A stretch of 25,212 bases of DNA from UBA10646 sp003456175 (GTDB lineage: Bacteria > Bacteroidota > Bacteroidia > Chitinophagales > Chitinophagaceae): the NCBI GenBank assembly GCA_031976225.1, contig DALYLQ010000037.1:1-25212 (forward strand), given 5' to 3'. Made by a program: the position numbers and the translations under genes. Under the pieces are notes generated by a model, which was not told the origin of the DNA, searched no databases, and was given only the letters and a program-made list of their open reading frames with translations. How positions within the stretch are numbered: position 1 is the stretch's first letter; each line of letters starts with the position of its first letter. This document shows positions 13,744 to 20,531 of this stretch, in pieces.

Positions 13744-16587
13744 ATGAAAGGTATTTTACAACCTATTATACTGTTAGTACTTGTGGCTTTATGGTTACCC
13801 TTGCAAGCACAACAAAACAAACGTTGGCAGCAGCAGGTGAACTATACACTCGATGTTACTTTAGATGATACGTTGCATCAATTAACAGGACTAGCCCAAT
13901 ACGAGTACCGTAATAACAGTAACGATACGCTTCGGTATATTTGGTTTCATATTTGGCCCAATGCCTATAAAAACGATAATACGGCATTAGTGAACCAAAC
14001 CATTGAAAATGGTAACACCGCTTTGTATTTCGCTAAAGAAAATGAACGCGGTTCTATTACTGGTTTATCGTTCAGTGTTAACAACCAGCCCACAGGCTAC
14101 GAACCACATCCAACGCATATAGATATTATTAAACTCATCTTACCGCAACCCATACTACCGCATAGTACTGCTATTATTACAACCCCTTTCAAAGTACAAC
14201 TACCCAATTATTTTTCTCGTGGCGGACATGTTGGTCAGCACTATCAAATCACACAGTGGTATCCCAAACCCGCTGTATACGATGCTAACGGATGGCACCC
14301 AATGCCCTATTTAGATCAAGGTGAATTTTATAGTGAATTCGGCAACTTTAAAGTAGCTATTACTTTACCCAACAATTACACGGTTGCCGCTAGCGGCAAC
14401 CTACGTAACGCAACATTACTCGAACAACTGAAAACAACTGGCAAGCAGCCATCCGAAAAGCAGTCGATAGTAAATGAATATAAAGCACTACTAAAAAAGC
14501 AAAAAAATAAATCGGCTGTCAACCCTTACGAGTTAGTGCCCAAAAGCAGTAAGCAGCAACAAACTTGGGAGTACGAATTATCCAATGCACACGACTTTGC
14601 ATGGTTCGCCAGCAAATCGTTTATCGTGAATTACGATACCTTGCAACTTGCCAACAAAACCATCGATGTATTTACCTATTACCATCCTTGGGAATTAAAC
14701 GAATGGCAAAAAAGTACTACATATGCTAAACAAGCCACCCGTTTTTACAGCGAACACATAGGCCCCTATCCATACCTTACGGTAAATGTTGTTTCAGGTC
14801 CGCAAAATGGCAGCAGCGGCGGCATGGAGTATCCTACAATTACCTTAATCACCATTGGTGAGGGCGGACAAGCACTAGACCAAGTAATTGCACATGAAAT
14901 CGGACATAACTGGTGGTATGGCATGCTAGCCAATAACGAACGTAACTATGCGTGGCTCGATGAAAGTGTTAACAGCTACTACGAAAAGCGTTACATAGCT
15001 CGCTATTATCCTACAACTACTACCACCAAGTTTGATGCTAAATTTGCAAGCACCAACATTGAAAATGCCCTATTACAAGGTATGATGCGTACACAACGCG
15101 ATGTTCCAATAGCTACACCAGCAGCACAACAATCGAGCCTGCAATACGGACTCATCACCTATAACAAGGGAGCACAATGGCTAACAAGTGTTGCCAATAC
15201 AATGGGCACCCATAAGTTCGATAGTGCTATACAAAATTTGTTTAAAAGCAACTGCTTTCAACACCTACAACCGCAAGATTTCTTCAACGCATTACAACCT
15301 TATTTCCCCAATACAAGCGATACTAGTTGGCGCGACGGCATTTACGTAAGTGGCAATGCTAGTCCGTATCAAAAGCTGCGGGCAACCTTATTCGCCAGCT
15401 TCAACCAAGCGGCTACAACGCAGTACATCAATATTACCCCTGTTGCTGGCTATAACTTTTACGATGGTATACTGGCAGGTATGGCTATACACAACTATCA
15501 ACTTACCATGCCGCGATTTCAGTTTCATGTAATGCCCATGATTGGCACTAAGTCGGCGGCATTGAGCGGCAGTGGCAGAGTCAGCTATCATTGGTATCGT
15601 AAGCGTTATTGGTTAGAAGCAAGCTTAAGTGCTTTTCGATTCACCACCGATAACTTCAAACGTCCTGAAGACGATGTAACGCTACACCAACGCACAACAC
15701 GTATTACGCCTGGCATTAAAATAACCTTCTACCCTAGCGATGCTCGTAATACCACCCGTTGGTGGCTGCAAGCCAAGCACTTTAACCTACAAGAAGAGGT
15801 ATTGGATTTTAGCAGCGGTGTTGCGCAACTGCAGCGAGTACAGCGTTCTATCAATCGCTTGGCAACAGGTGTATACAATAAACGTGCGTTGTATCCTTAC
15901 AGTGCAGATATGGTGATAGACCAAGGCGATGGTTTTATTAGAGCCGCCCTTACGGGTAAATACTTTTTCAACTATAACAGCAGTAAGCAAGGCGTACATA
16001 CCAGATTTTTTGCAGGTGCCTTTGTGTATACGCAACAAAAAACATTGTTACAACAATTCGCAACACAACGCTACCACTTAAACATGACTGGCCCACGTGG
16101 CGAAGAAGATTATACCTACAGCGGCTATTTTGTTGGTCGTAACGAATTTGAAGGATGGCAAAGCCAACAAATGCTAGAAAGAGATGGCTTTTTTAAAGTG
16201 GGTACAGAACTTTTCAGCAATCGTGCCGGACAAAGTGATAGCTGGTTAATGGCTTTGAATACCGGATTCGATATACCGAACGCTTACAACCCATTGCAAG
16301 TATTACCTATTAAAATTCCACTTCGCATTTTTGTAGATGTAGGTACCTACGGCGAAGCTTGGAAAGATGGCAATGCCGGAACAGGTCGCTTTCTGTACGA
16401 TGCAGGCATACAAGTACCTTTATTCGGCGGCATCGCTAATGTGTACATACCAATCGTATACAGTAAAGTATTTAGAGATTACTACAAGAGTGTTTTTGGA
16501 AATCAACAATTCGCTAAATCAATATCCTTCGATATTGATTTAGGCAAGTTGCAGCTTCATAAAAATTCACAGCTTAGCTTTTTATAG
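13744..16587 (+). CDS. Secreted M1-family metallopeptidase with beta-barrel-like C-terminus
   Basis: 947-residue zinc aminopeptidase-like enzyme with a signal peptide (MKGILQPIILLVLVALWLPLQAQ). The N-terminal beta-rich domain is followed by the M1 catalytic domain: GGMEYP (359-364, equivalent to the GAMEN substrate motif) and zinc site His384-Glu385-x-x-His388 with Glu407 eighteen residues later (HEIGHNWW to WLDES). The region after about residue 530 is not the usual M1 helical domain. It is a run of amphipathic, aromatic-rich strands (for example YFFNYNSSKQGVHTRFFAG and IPLRIFVDVGTYG) like an outer-membrane beta-barrel, so the peptidase may be tethered to the outer membrane. That part is inference. 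The FemAB-like gene starts one base after the stop. It holds an exact repeat copy (14775) and a longer variant (15947). Confidence 0.85.
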   Translation: MKGILQPIILLVLVALWLPLQAQQNKRWQQQVNYTLDVTLDDTLHQLTGLAQYEYRNNSNDTLRYIWFHIWPNAYKNDNTALVNQTIENGNTALYFAKENERGSITGLSFSVNNQPTGYEPHPTHIDIIKLILPQPILPHSTAIITTPFKVQLPNYFSRGGHVGQHYQITQWYPKPAVYDANGWHPMPYLDQGEFYSEFGNFKVAITLPNNYTVAASGNLRNATLLEQLKTTGKQPSEKQSIVNEYKALLKKQKNKSAVNPYELVPKSSKQQQTWEYELSNAHDFAWFASKSFIVNYDTLQLANKTIDVFTYYHPWELNEWQKSTTYAKQATRFYSEHIGPYPYLTVNVVSGPQNGSSGGMEYPTITLITIGEGGQALDQVIAHEIGHNWWYGMLANNERNYAWLDESVNSYYEKRYIARYYPTTTTTKFDAKFASTNIENALLQGMMRTQRDVPIATPAAQQSSLQYGLITYNKGAQWLTSVANTMGTHKFDSAIQNLFKSNCFQHLQPQDFFNALQPYFPNTSDTSWRDGIYVSGNASPYQKLRATLFASFNQAATTQYINITPVAGYNFYDGILAGMAIHNYQLTMPRFQFHVMPMIGTKSAALSGSGRVSYHWYRKRYWLEASLSAFRFTTDNFKRPEDDVTLHQRTTRITPGIKITFYPSDARNTTRWWLQAKHFNLQEEVLDFSSGVAQLQRVQRSINRLATGVYNKRALYPYSADMVIDQGDGFIRAALTGKYFFNYNSSKQGVHTRFFAGAFVYTQQKTLLQQFATQRYHLNMTGPRGEEDYTYSGYFVGRNEFEGWQSQQMLERDGFFKVGTELFSNRAGQSDSWLMALNTGFDIPNAYNPLQVLPIKIPLRIFVDVGTYGEAWKDGNAGTGRFLYDAGIQVPLFGGIANVYIPIVYSKVFRDYYKSVFGNQQFAKSISFDIDLGKLQLHKNSQLSFL
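14775..14788 (+). repeat. Dispersed 14-mer, exact copy (in M1 peptidase gene)
   Basis: CCTTACGGTAAATG, encoding Y-L-T-V-N-V shortly before the GGMEYP motif. Confidence 0.85.
15947..15963 (+). repeat. One-base-longer repeat variant (in M1 peptidase gene)
   Basis: CCCTTACGGGTAAATAC, the same 17 bases as at 12250-12266, again encoding L-T-G-K-Y in an unrelated protein. Confidence 0.7.
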
Positions 16588-16588
16588 C

Positions 16589-17494
16589 ATGCTAGCAACA
16601 TGGCAAGCCATACCACGCCATCAACTCGATACACAACGTTGGGATACTTGTATTGCAACAAGCAAGCACACAAACATTTTCATGTACAGCTGGGCGTTAG
16701 ATATACTTTGTGAGCAACAATGGCAAGCCTTTGTATACGGCGATTATATTGGCATAGCAGCATTACCTGTTAGAAAAAAATGGCATCTCATTCGTTATGC
16801 GTATCAGGTTCCATTTCTCCCCTATTGCTCTGTAATTAGTACTGAAGCAACGATACAGTGGCAAGATTTTTACCGTAAGGTTAAAAGCAAATTCAGCTTC
16901 CTCGATATTACTTGCGATTGGCAACATACCAAACGCCTTACGGCAAATGAACAACTGCGAACAAATTATTATTTACCGCAAGGTGTAGCTTATGAATTAA
17001 TAGCAAACAACTACTCCACTGCCTGTAAAAAAAACCTTAGAAAAGCGCAACAACGCGGCGTATTAACGCCACAAAAAAGTAATGACACCGTCACTATCGA
17101 TTTGTTGTTACAAGTGTACGATAATGCATATGGAGGCTTGCAAAAACATCATCACCAACGCAATTACAACACCGCTAAAAGCTTTATGCATAAAGCTTTA
17201 GCAGCAGGATGGCTGCAATTATATACTACCTACGATAGCGATAACCAGTTACTGCATGTTGCTGCTATGATTACCTATGAACACAAACATTGGTATTACA
17301 TGGCGGCGCCAACCACTGTGGGCAGAGAAAAACGTGTGACCTATGCGTTTATTGACTTTGCAATTGCACAGGCTTGTGCAGCCAATGCAAGTTTCGATTT
17401 TGTTGGTAGCGATATCGCCAATGTGGCAACTTTCTATCGAAGTTTTTCACCCGAAACACAATATTTATCGCTATTGAAGGCATGGCTCTTATAG
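16589..17494 (+). CDS. GNAT/FemAB-like acyltransferase-fold protein
   Basis: 301-residue cytoplasmic protein without signal peptide or membrane segment. The N-terminal segment (NIFMYSWALDIL, then FVYGDYIGIAALPVRKKW) and the C-terminal half (STACKKNLRKAQQRGV, YYMAAPTTVGREKRVTYAFIDFAIAQA, FDFVGSDIANVATFYRSF) look like the two-lobed GNAT fold of FemAB/BioF2-like proteins. Those transfer acyl or aminoacyl groups and in several cases act in peptidoglycan or surface-glycan assembly. The substrate is unknown and the assignment is by overall pattern, not by one decisive motif. It starts one base after the M1 peptidase stop, so it is very likely co-transcribed. Three dispersed-repeat relatives fall within 117 bases of this gene (16867-16983), the densest cluster in the window. 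Confidence 0.6.
   Translation: MLATWQAIPRHQLDTQRWDTCIATSKHTNIFMYSWALDILCEQQWQAFVYGDYIGIAALPVRKKWHLIRYAYQVPFLPYCSVISTEATIQWQDFYRKVKSKFSFLDITCDWQHTKRLTANEQLRTNYYLPQGVAYELIANNYSTACKKNLRKAQQRGVLTPQKSNDTVTIDLLLQVYDNAYGGLQKHHHQRNYNTAKSFMHKALAAGWLQLYTTYDSDNQLLHVAAMITYEHKHWYYMAAPTTVGREKRVTYAFIDFAIAQACAANASFDFVGSDIANVATFYRSFSPETQYLSLLKAWLL
16869..16880 (-). repeat. Dispersed-repeat core copy (in FemAB-like gene)
   Basis: TTTACCGTAAGG, an exact match to 12 of the 14 bases; encodes F-Y-R-K-V. Confidence 0.65.
16936..16949 (+). repeat. Dispersed 14-mer, one mismatch (in FemAB-like gene)
   Basis: CCTTACGGCAAATG, encoding R-L-T-A-N-E. A further two-mismatch inverted copy (TATTTACCGCAAGG) lies at 16970-16983. 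Confidence 0.7.
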
Positions 17495-17506
17495 GTAGCC
17501 TTATAA

Positions 17507-17536
17507 AAAAAGCCGAGCATTAATGCTCGGCTTTTT
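17507..17536. terminator. Bidirectional intrinsic terminator
   Basis: Perfect 10-base-pair stem GCCGAGCATT / AATGCTCGGC flanked by A5 on the left and T5 on the right, so it reads as a stem plus T run on both strands. It lies between the convergent FemAB-like and OmpA genes. Confidence 0.9.
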
Positions 17537-17558
17537 AGCTCTTATATAAAAGTTTCTT

Positions 17559-18914
17559 TTATAGCTGCTTCAACTTCAACTCAACGCGGCGGTTTTTAGC
17601 CTTACCTGCACTTGTTTTATTATCTGCTACAGGCATGGTATCGCCATAACCGTTAGCAGTTAAGCGGCTTGCATCAATGCCTTTCTTAGTGATAAATGCT
17701 TTTACAGCCTCGGCACGTGCTTGGCTCAACTTCATATTTAAAGCAGCCTTGCCGCTATTATCGGTATGACCTTCGATATCTAAGCCTAAATCGGCATTCT
17801 CTTGTAATAACTTCACGATAGTGTTCAAAGAAGTGAAGCTTGTAGCTAATAACTTGCTGCTACCTGTTGCGAAGTAAATCTGCTTAGCAGCCATATCTAC
17901 CTTGGCTTGCATTTGCTTAGCCTTTTCAGGACAACCATTGTTGCTAGCAGGACCAGCTTCGTTAGGACACTTATCGTTTTCATCGTTCACACCATCACCA
18001 TCGGTATCAGGGATAGGGCAACCTTGATATTTAGCTACACCAGCAACAGTTGGGCACTTATCTTCTTCGTCGTTGATACCATCTTTATCAGTATCTGGTA
18101 CAGGGCAACCTTGGTATTTAGCTACACCTGGTACGGTAGGACACTTATCGTTATCATCATTAATACCATCTTTATCGGTATCAGGCACAGGGCAACCTTG
18201 GTACTTAGCTACACCTGGTACCGTTGGGCACTTATCTTGCTCATCAATGATACCATCTTTATCGGTATCAACTGGCGGCGGTGGCGGCGGAGGAATAACT
18301 TTAGGCTCTTTATTAGAACCGATAGCACCACCAATACCAATAGAATAGTTGAAATGATTTACCGCAAGGTCAGATACACCTAAACGGTACTGGAAGTTTG
18401 AGAAAGCATACACACCGGCTTCTTTATCGAGTGCAAACTGTAAGCCAGCACCAAATGGCATGTAAGCACCCCAATACACTTTATACAAGTTAGCACCCAC
18501 ACCAGCACTTAAATAAGGTACTAAGCGATACTTGTCTGACAATAACTTGAGGTGAATGTTAGCATCTACCTCTGTTAAGCCACCATCTTGTAGACCAAAG
18601 GTTGGCTTACCAGGAACAGCATAACGAGGGAAAGATAATTGTAGGTTAGAAGAAAAATCTAAATGATCGCTCAAGCCTACAAGATATTGAACGCCTAAGC
18701 CATAAGCCAATTGGTTGGGGCTACTCCAACTGCCATCATTTAAAACAGAACCAAGTGATTTTTGCTTTGCTAAAGCGGCAGTACGAAAATCGTTCGCAAT
18801 AAAATTAACAGCTAGTGTCGGACGCTTTTTATGAGCCGTAGGCAATGGTGTAACTTGTGCATAAGCACTACCCAAGCTACCTAGTGTCAATAAAGAGAGC
18901 AAAAGTTTCCTCAT
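17559..18914 (-). CDS. OmpA-family outer-membrane protein with TSP3 repeats
   Basis: 451-residue envelope protein linking outer membrane and peptidoglycan. Order: signal peptide (MRKLLLSLLTLGSLGSAYAQ); an N-terminal eight-strand-type beta-barrel region; a polyproline linker (IPPPPPPPV); four 29-residue thrombospondin type 3-like calcium-binding repeats (DTDKDGINDxxDKCP, GVAKYQGCP); and a C-terminal OmpA domain with IYFATGSSKL, IEGHTDNSGKAALNMKLSQARAEAV, NGYGD and NRRVELKL, the peptidoglycan-binding site. ATGs at 18938 and 18920 are also in frame. The promoter whose -7 box covers 18936-18943 makes 18938 impossible as a start, so 18914 is preferred. A two-mismatch repeat copy at 18356-18369 encodes D-L-A-V-N-H. 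The gene ends at a strong terminator and follows the RlpA-like gene. Confidence 0.9.
   Translation of the reverse strand: MRKLLLSLLTLGSLGSAYAQVTPLPTAHKKRPTLAVNFIANDFRTAALAKQKSLGSVLNDGSWSSPNQLAYGLGVQYLVGLSDHLDFSSNLQLSFPRYAVPGKPTFGLQDGGLTEVDANIHLKLLSDKYRLVPYLSAGVGANLYKVYWGAYMPFGAGLQFALDKEAGVYAFSNFQYRLGVSDLAVNHFNYSIGIGGAIGSNKEPKVIPPPPPPPVDTDKDGIIDEQDKCPTVPGVAKYQGCPVPDTDKDGINDDNDKCPTVPGVAKYQGCPVPDTDKDGINDEEDKCPTVAGVAKYQGCPIPDTDGDGVNDENDKCPNEAGPASNNGCPEKAKQMQAKVDMAAKQIYFATGSSKLLATSFTSLNTIVKLLQENADLGLDIEGHTDNSGKAALNMKLSQARAEAVKAFITKKGIDASRLTANGYGDTMPVADNKTSAGKAKNRRVELKLKQL
17922..18269 (-). repeat. Four tandem 87-base units coding TSP3 repeats
   Basis: Four in-frame units of 87 bases (29 residues). 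The first three are nearly identical (DTDKDGI, DKCPTV, GVAKYQGCP); the fourth is diverged (DTDGDGVND, NNGCPEK). Recombination could change the copy number. Confidence 0.85.
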
Positions 18915-18935
18915 ATACATGGGTTTATTAGTTCG

Positions 18936-18966
18936 CAAAAATAGGTGGATGGAACGTTATACTCAA
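18936..18966 (-). promoter_or_regulatory. Promoter of the OmpA gene
   Basis: On the minus strand, TTG (18966-18964), a 20-base spacer, then TATTTTTG (18943-18936), a full match to TAnnTTTG. It lies 22 bases before the ATG at 18914, so the OmpA gene can be transcribed independently of the RlpA-like gene. Confidence 0.6.
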
Positions 18967-18975
18967 GATTAACAC

Positions 18976-19449
18976 TTATTTAATTCTAGGCTTTTTTACT
19001 GCTTGTACACTAACCTTGCCCAAACCACGCCCTGTAATACCAATTTTAACCGCTGCAGCCCTTGATAAATCTATGATTCTGCCCTTTCTACTCATACTTT
19101 TATGCATACGATCATTCACTTTTACAATCACCGATTTTTTGGTTCTCAGGTTTACAACACGCACCCAAGTACCCAGCTTAAAGTGGTTACTTGCTGCAGT
19201 GAGCTTATCGTTACTAAAAATTTCGCCGCTTGAAGTACGCCTACCATTGAAACCCGGACTGTAAAAACTGGCAATTCCCGTAACAGGTTTTCCAACTGGT
19301 TGATAGTTACTATCTTTTTGTTGCTTATTCGTTTTAGCTTTGGGTTTCTTTTGTTTGCGGGCAGCAACATCGTGCGTCAATAAAAGACCTACACTCAATA
19401 GCAGCCAACACAAATTACCCAACCGAAATGTTTTTAAATATGCAAGCAT
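18976..19449 (-). CDS. RlpA-like double-psi beta-barrel protein
   Basis: 157-residue secreted protein. A signal-type hydrophobic segment (LCWLLLSVGLLLTHDVAA) is followed by a lysine-rich linker and then the RlpA-like domain: GIASFYSPGFNGRRTSSGEIF, LTAASNHFKLGTWVRVVNL, VNDRMHK and GRIIDLSRAAA. RlpA proteins bind peptidoglycan and in some bacteria are lytic transglycosylases acting on denuded glycan. Here no SPOR domain follows, and Bacteroidota versions are largely uncharacterised. It precedes the OmpA gene on the same strand with a 61-base gap and is divergent from a dipeptidase that also acts on the cell wall. The only in-frame ATG near the 5' end is used as start. Confidence 0.8.
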   Translation of the reverse strand: MLAYLKTFRLGNLCWLLLSVGLLLTHDVAARKQKKPKAKTNKQQKDSNYQPVGKPVTGIASFYSPGFNGRRTSSGEIFSNDKLTAASNHFKLGTWVRVVNLRTKKSVIVKVNDRMHKSMSRKGRIIDLSRAAAVKIGITGRGLGKVSVQAVKKPRIK

Positions 19450-19469
19450 GTATCAATATACGAATTGTA

Positions 19470-20183
19470 ATGAGTATTTGTATGCTTTTGCTGGCAGGTT
19501 CTTCATTTACGCAAGTACAACAGCAGTATCTACAAGCCAATGAACGAGGTACGCTATTGCTTAGCGATATAGAGAAGTATTACCTTACGGTAAATGAAGA
19601 TAGCAACCAACTGATGGTTCCATTAACAAAATACATACCAGAATTACAGACTCCGTGGCCTTACGCTAGTACCAATAATTTCACTCAAAAGATACTTTAT
19701 CAACAGCCGGTAGCTCTTTTACGATTGCCAGCAGCTAAAGCATTACATGCTGTAGCCGATTCGCTAGCTACACTCGGTTATGGTATTATTCTGTTTGATG
19801 CCTACCGCCCCTATGCCGTTACAGAATTAATGTGGCAATATGTGCCCGATGAACGCTATACCGCCAACCCGGCCAAAGGCAGTGGCCATAACAGAGGTGC
19901 AACAGTAGATATTAGTTTGTACAACTTAGCTACAAAACAACCACTCGCTATGCCTACCCCGTTCGACGATTTTAGACCAATGGCACACCACGATTATATG
20001 GAGCTACCCGCTACAGTTATTGCCAACCGTGCCTTATTGCGTAATATTATGGAGTACTTTGGTTTTGTAGCTTTTGAAACGGAATGGTGGCATTATAGTT
20101 TTAAAAACCATACGCAACGCTTTCCATTAATGAACTTTAGTTTTCAAGTGCTACATAGAGCCTACCAAAAAATTACCCGTTAA
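19470..20183 (+). CDS. VanX-like D-Ala-D-Ala dipeptidase (M15D)
   Basis: 237-residue zinc peptidase that should cleave D-alanyl-D-alanine. The M15 motifs are complete: FDAYRPY; SGHNRGATVDIS with zinc ligands His140 and Asp147; and EWWH with catalytic Glu205 and zinc ligand His208. The N-terminus is a short secretion signal (MSICMLLLAGSSFTQ), pointing to a periplasmic role in wall-peptide recycling rather than the cytoplasmic role of VanX in vancomycin resistance. There are no vanH, vanA or vanRS genes in the window. Upstream in-frame ATGs (19428, 19440) would overlap the divergent RlpA-like gene, so 19470 is preferred. The 3' end overlaps the opposite-strand small gene by 11 bases. An exact dispersed 14-mer lies at 19583-19596. 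Confidence 0.85.
   Translation: MSICMLLLAGSSFTQVQQQYLQANERGTLLLSDIEKYYLTVNEDSNQLMVPLTKYIPELQTPWPYASTNNFTQKILYQQPVALLRLPAAKALHAVADSLATLGYGIILFDAYRPYAVTELMWQYVPDERYTANPAKGSGHNRGATVDISLYNLATKQPLAMPTPFDDFRPMAHHDYMELPATVIANRALLRNIMEYFGFVAFETEWWHYSFKNHTQRFPLMNFSFQVLHRAYQKITR
19583..19596 (+). repeat. Dispersed 14-mer, exact copy (in vanX-like gene)
   Basis: CCTTACGGTAAATG, encoding Y-L-T-V-N-E. Confidence 0.85.
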
Positions 20184-20472
20184 TTTGAACTGCTTTGCTA
20201 GCAAAGCTTACATCATCTTGAGCTTTACAATGTAGTTGCATATTGAGTACCCATTCTTGCTGCGGCAATTCAAAAAGGTATGCTTGAATATTAGATACGA
20301 GTAGCTGTACATCTGCCCATGGCGCTTCTACAACCGTATTAAAAGGCGTTACTTGATACGTTAGGCCTGTATCGTGAATAAGTTGAATTACTTGGTCTAT
20401 TATAGCATAGCTATCACTTGCAGGTTTACCAATAGGTATTAGTTGTAGTGCAGCATGAATATTTTGTGGCAT
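20173..20472 (-). CDS. Small thiamine-binding-fold protein (MTH1187/YkoF, DUF77 family)
   Basis: About 99 residues. The pattern MPQNIHAALQLIPIG, SYAIIDQVIQLIHDTGLTYQVTPFNTVVEAPWADV, followed by a second helix-strand unit, matches the ferredoxin-like DUF77 fold, whose members bind thiamine or related compounds as oligomers. The function in this organism is unknown. The ATG at 20472 (MPQN) is preferred to 20487 because relatives start close to this strand and the upstream ATG lies in the amylase terminator. Its 3' end overlaps the end of the convergent dipeptidase gene by 11 bases, and it lies downstream of the amylase terminator, so read-through or a promoter of its own is needed. Confidence 0.7.
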   Translation of the reverse strand: MPQNIHAALQLIPIGKPASDSYAIIDQVIQLIHDTGLTYQVTPFNTVVEAPWADVQLLVSNIQAYLFELPQQEWVLNMQLHCKAQDDVSFASKAVQING

Positions 20473-20480
20473 GGCGTAAA

Positions 20481-20517
20481 AATACAAACGGCTCGCCTGC
20501 GGCGAGCCGTTTGTATT
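20481..20517 (-). terminator. Strong intrinsic terminator of the amylase gene
   Basis: Perfect 17-base-pair stem AATACAAACGGCTCGCC / GGCGAGCCGTTTGTATT with a 3-base TGC loop. On the minus strand it is followed by a T run (A run at 20478-20482), directly after the amylase stop at 20532. Confidence 0.9.
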
Positions 20518-20531
20518 GAAGTATATCTTTT

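Noticed and set aside
17907..18383. Long plus-strand ORFs over the OmpA gene
   Set aside because: They are antisense shadows of the tandem 87-base units and polyproline linker; they show no family motif of their own.
19470..20183. Part of a vancomycin resistance cluster
   Set aside because: There are no vanH, ligase or vanRS neighbours, and the protein has a secretion signal, unlike cytoplasmic VanX.
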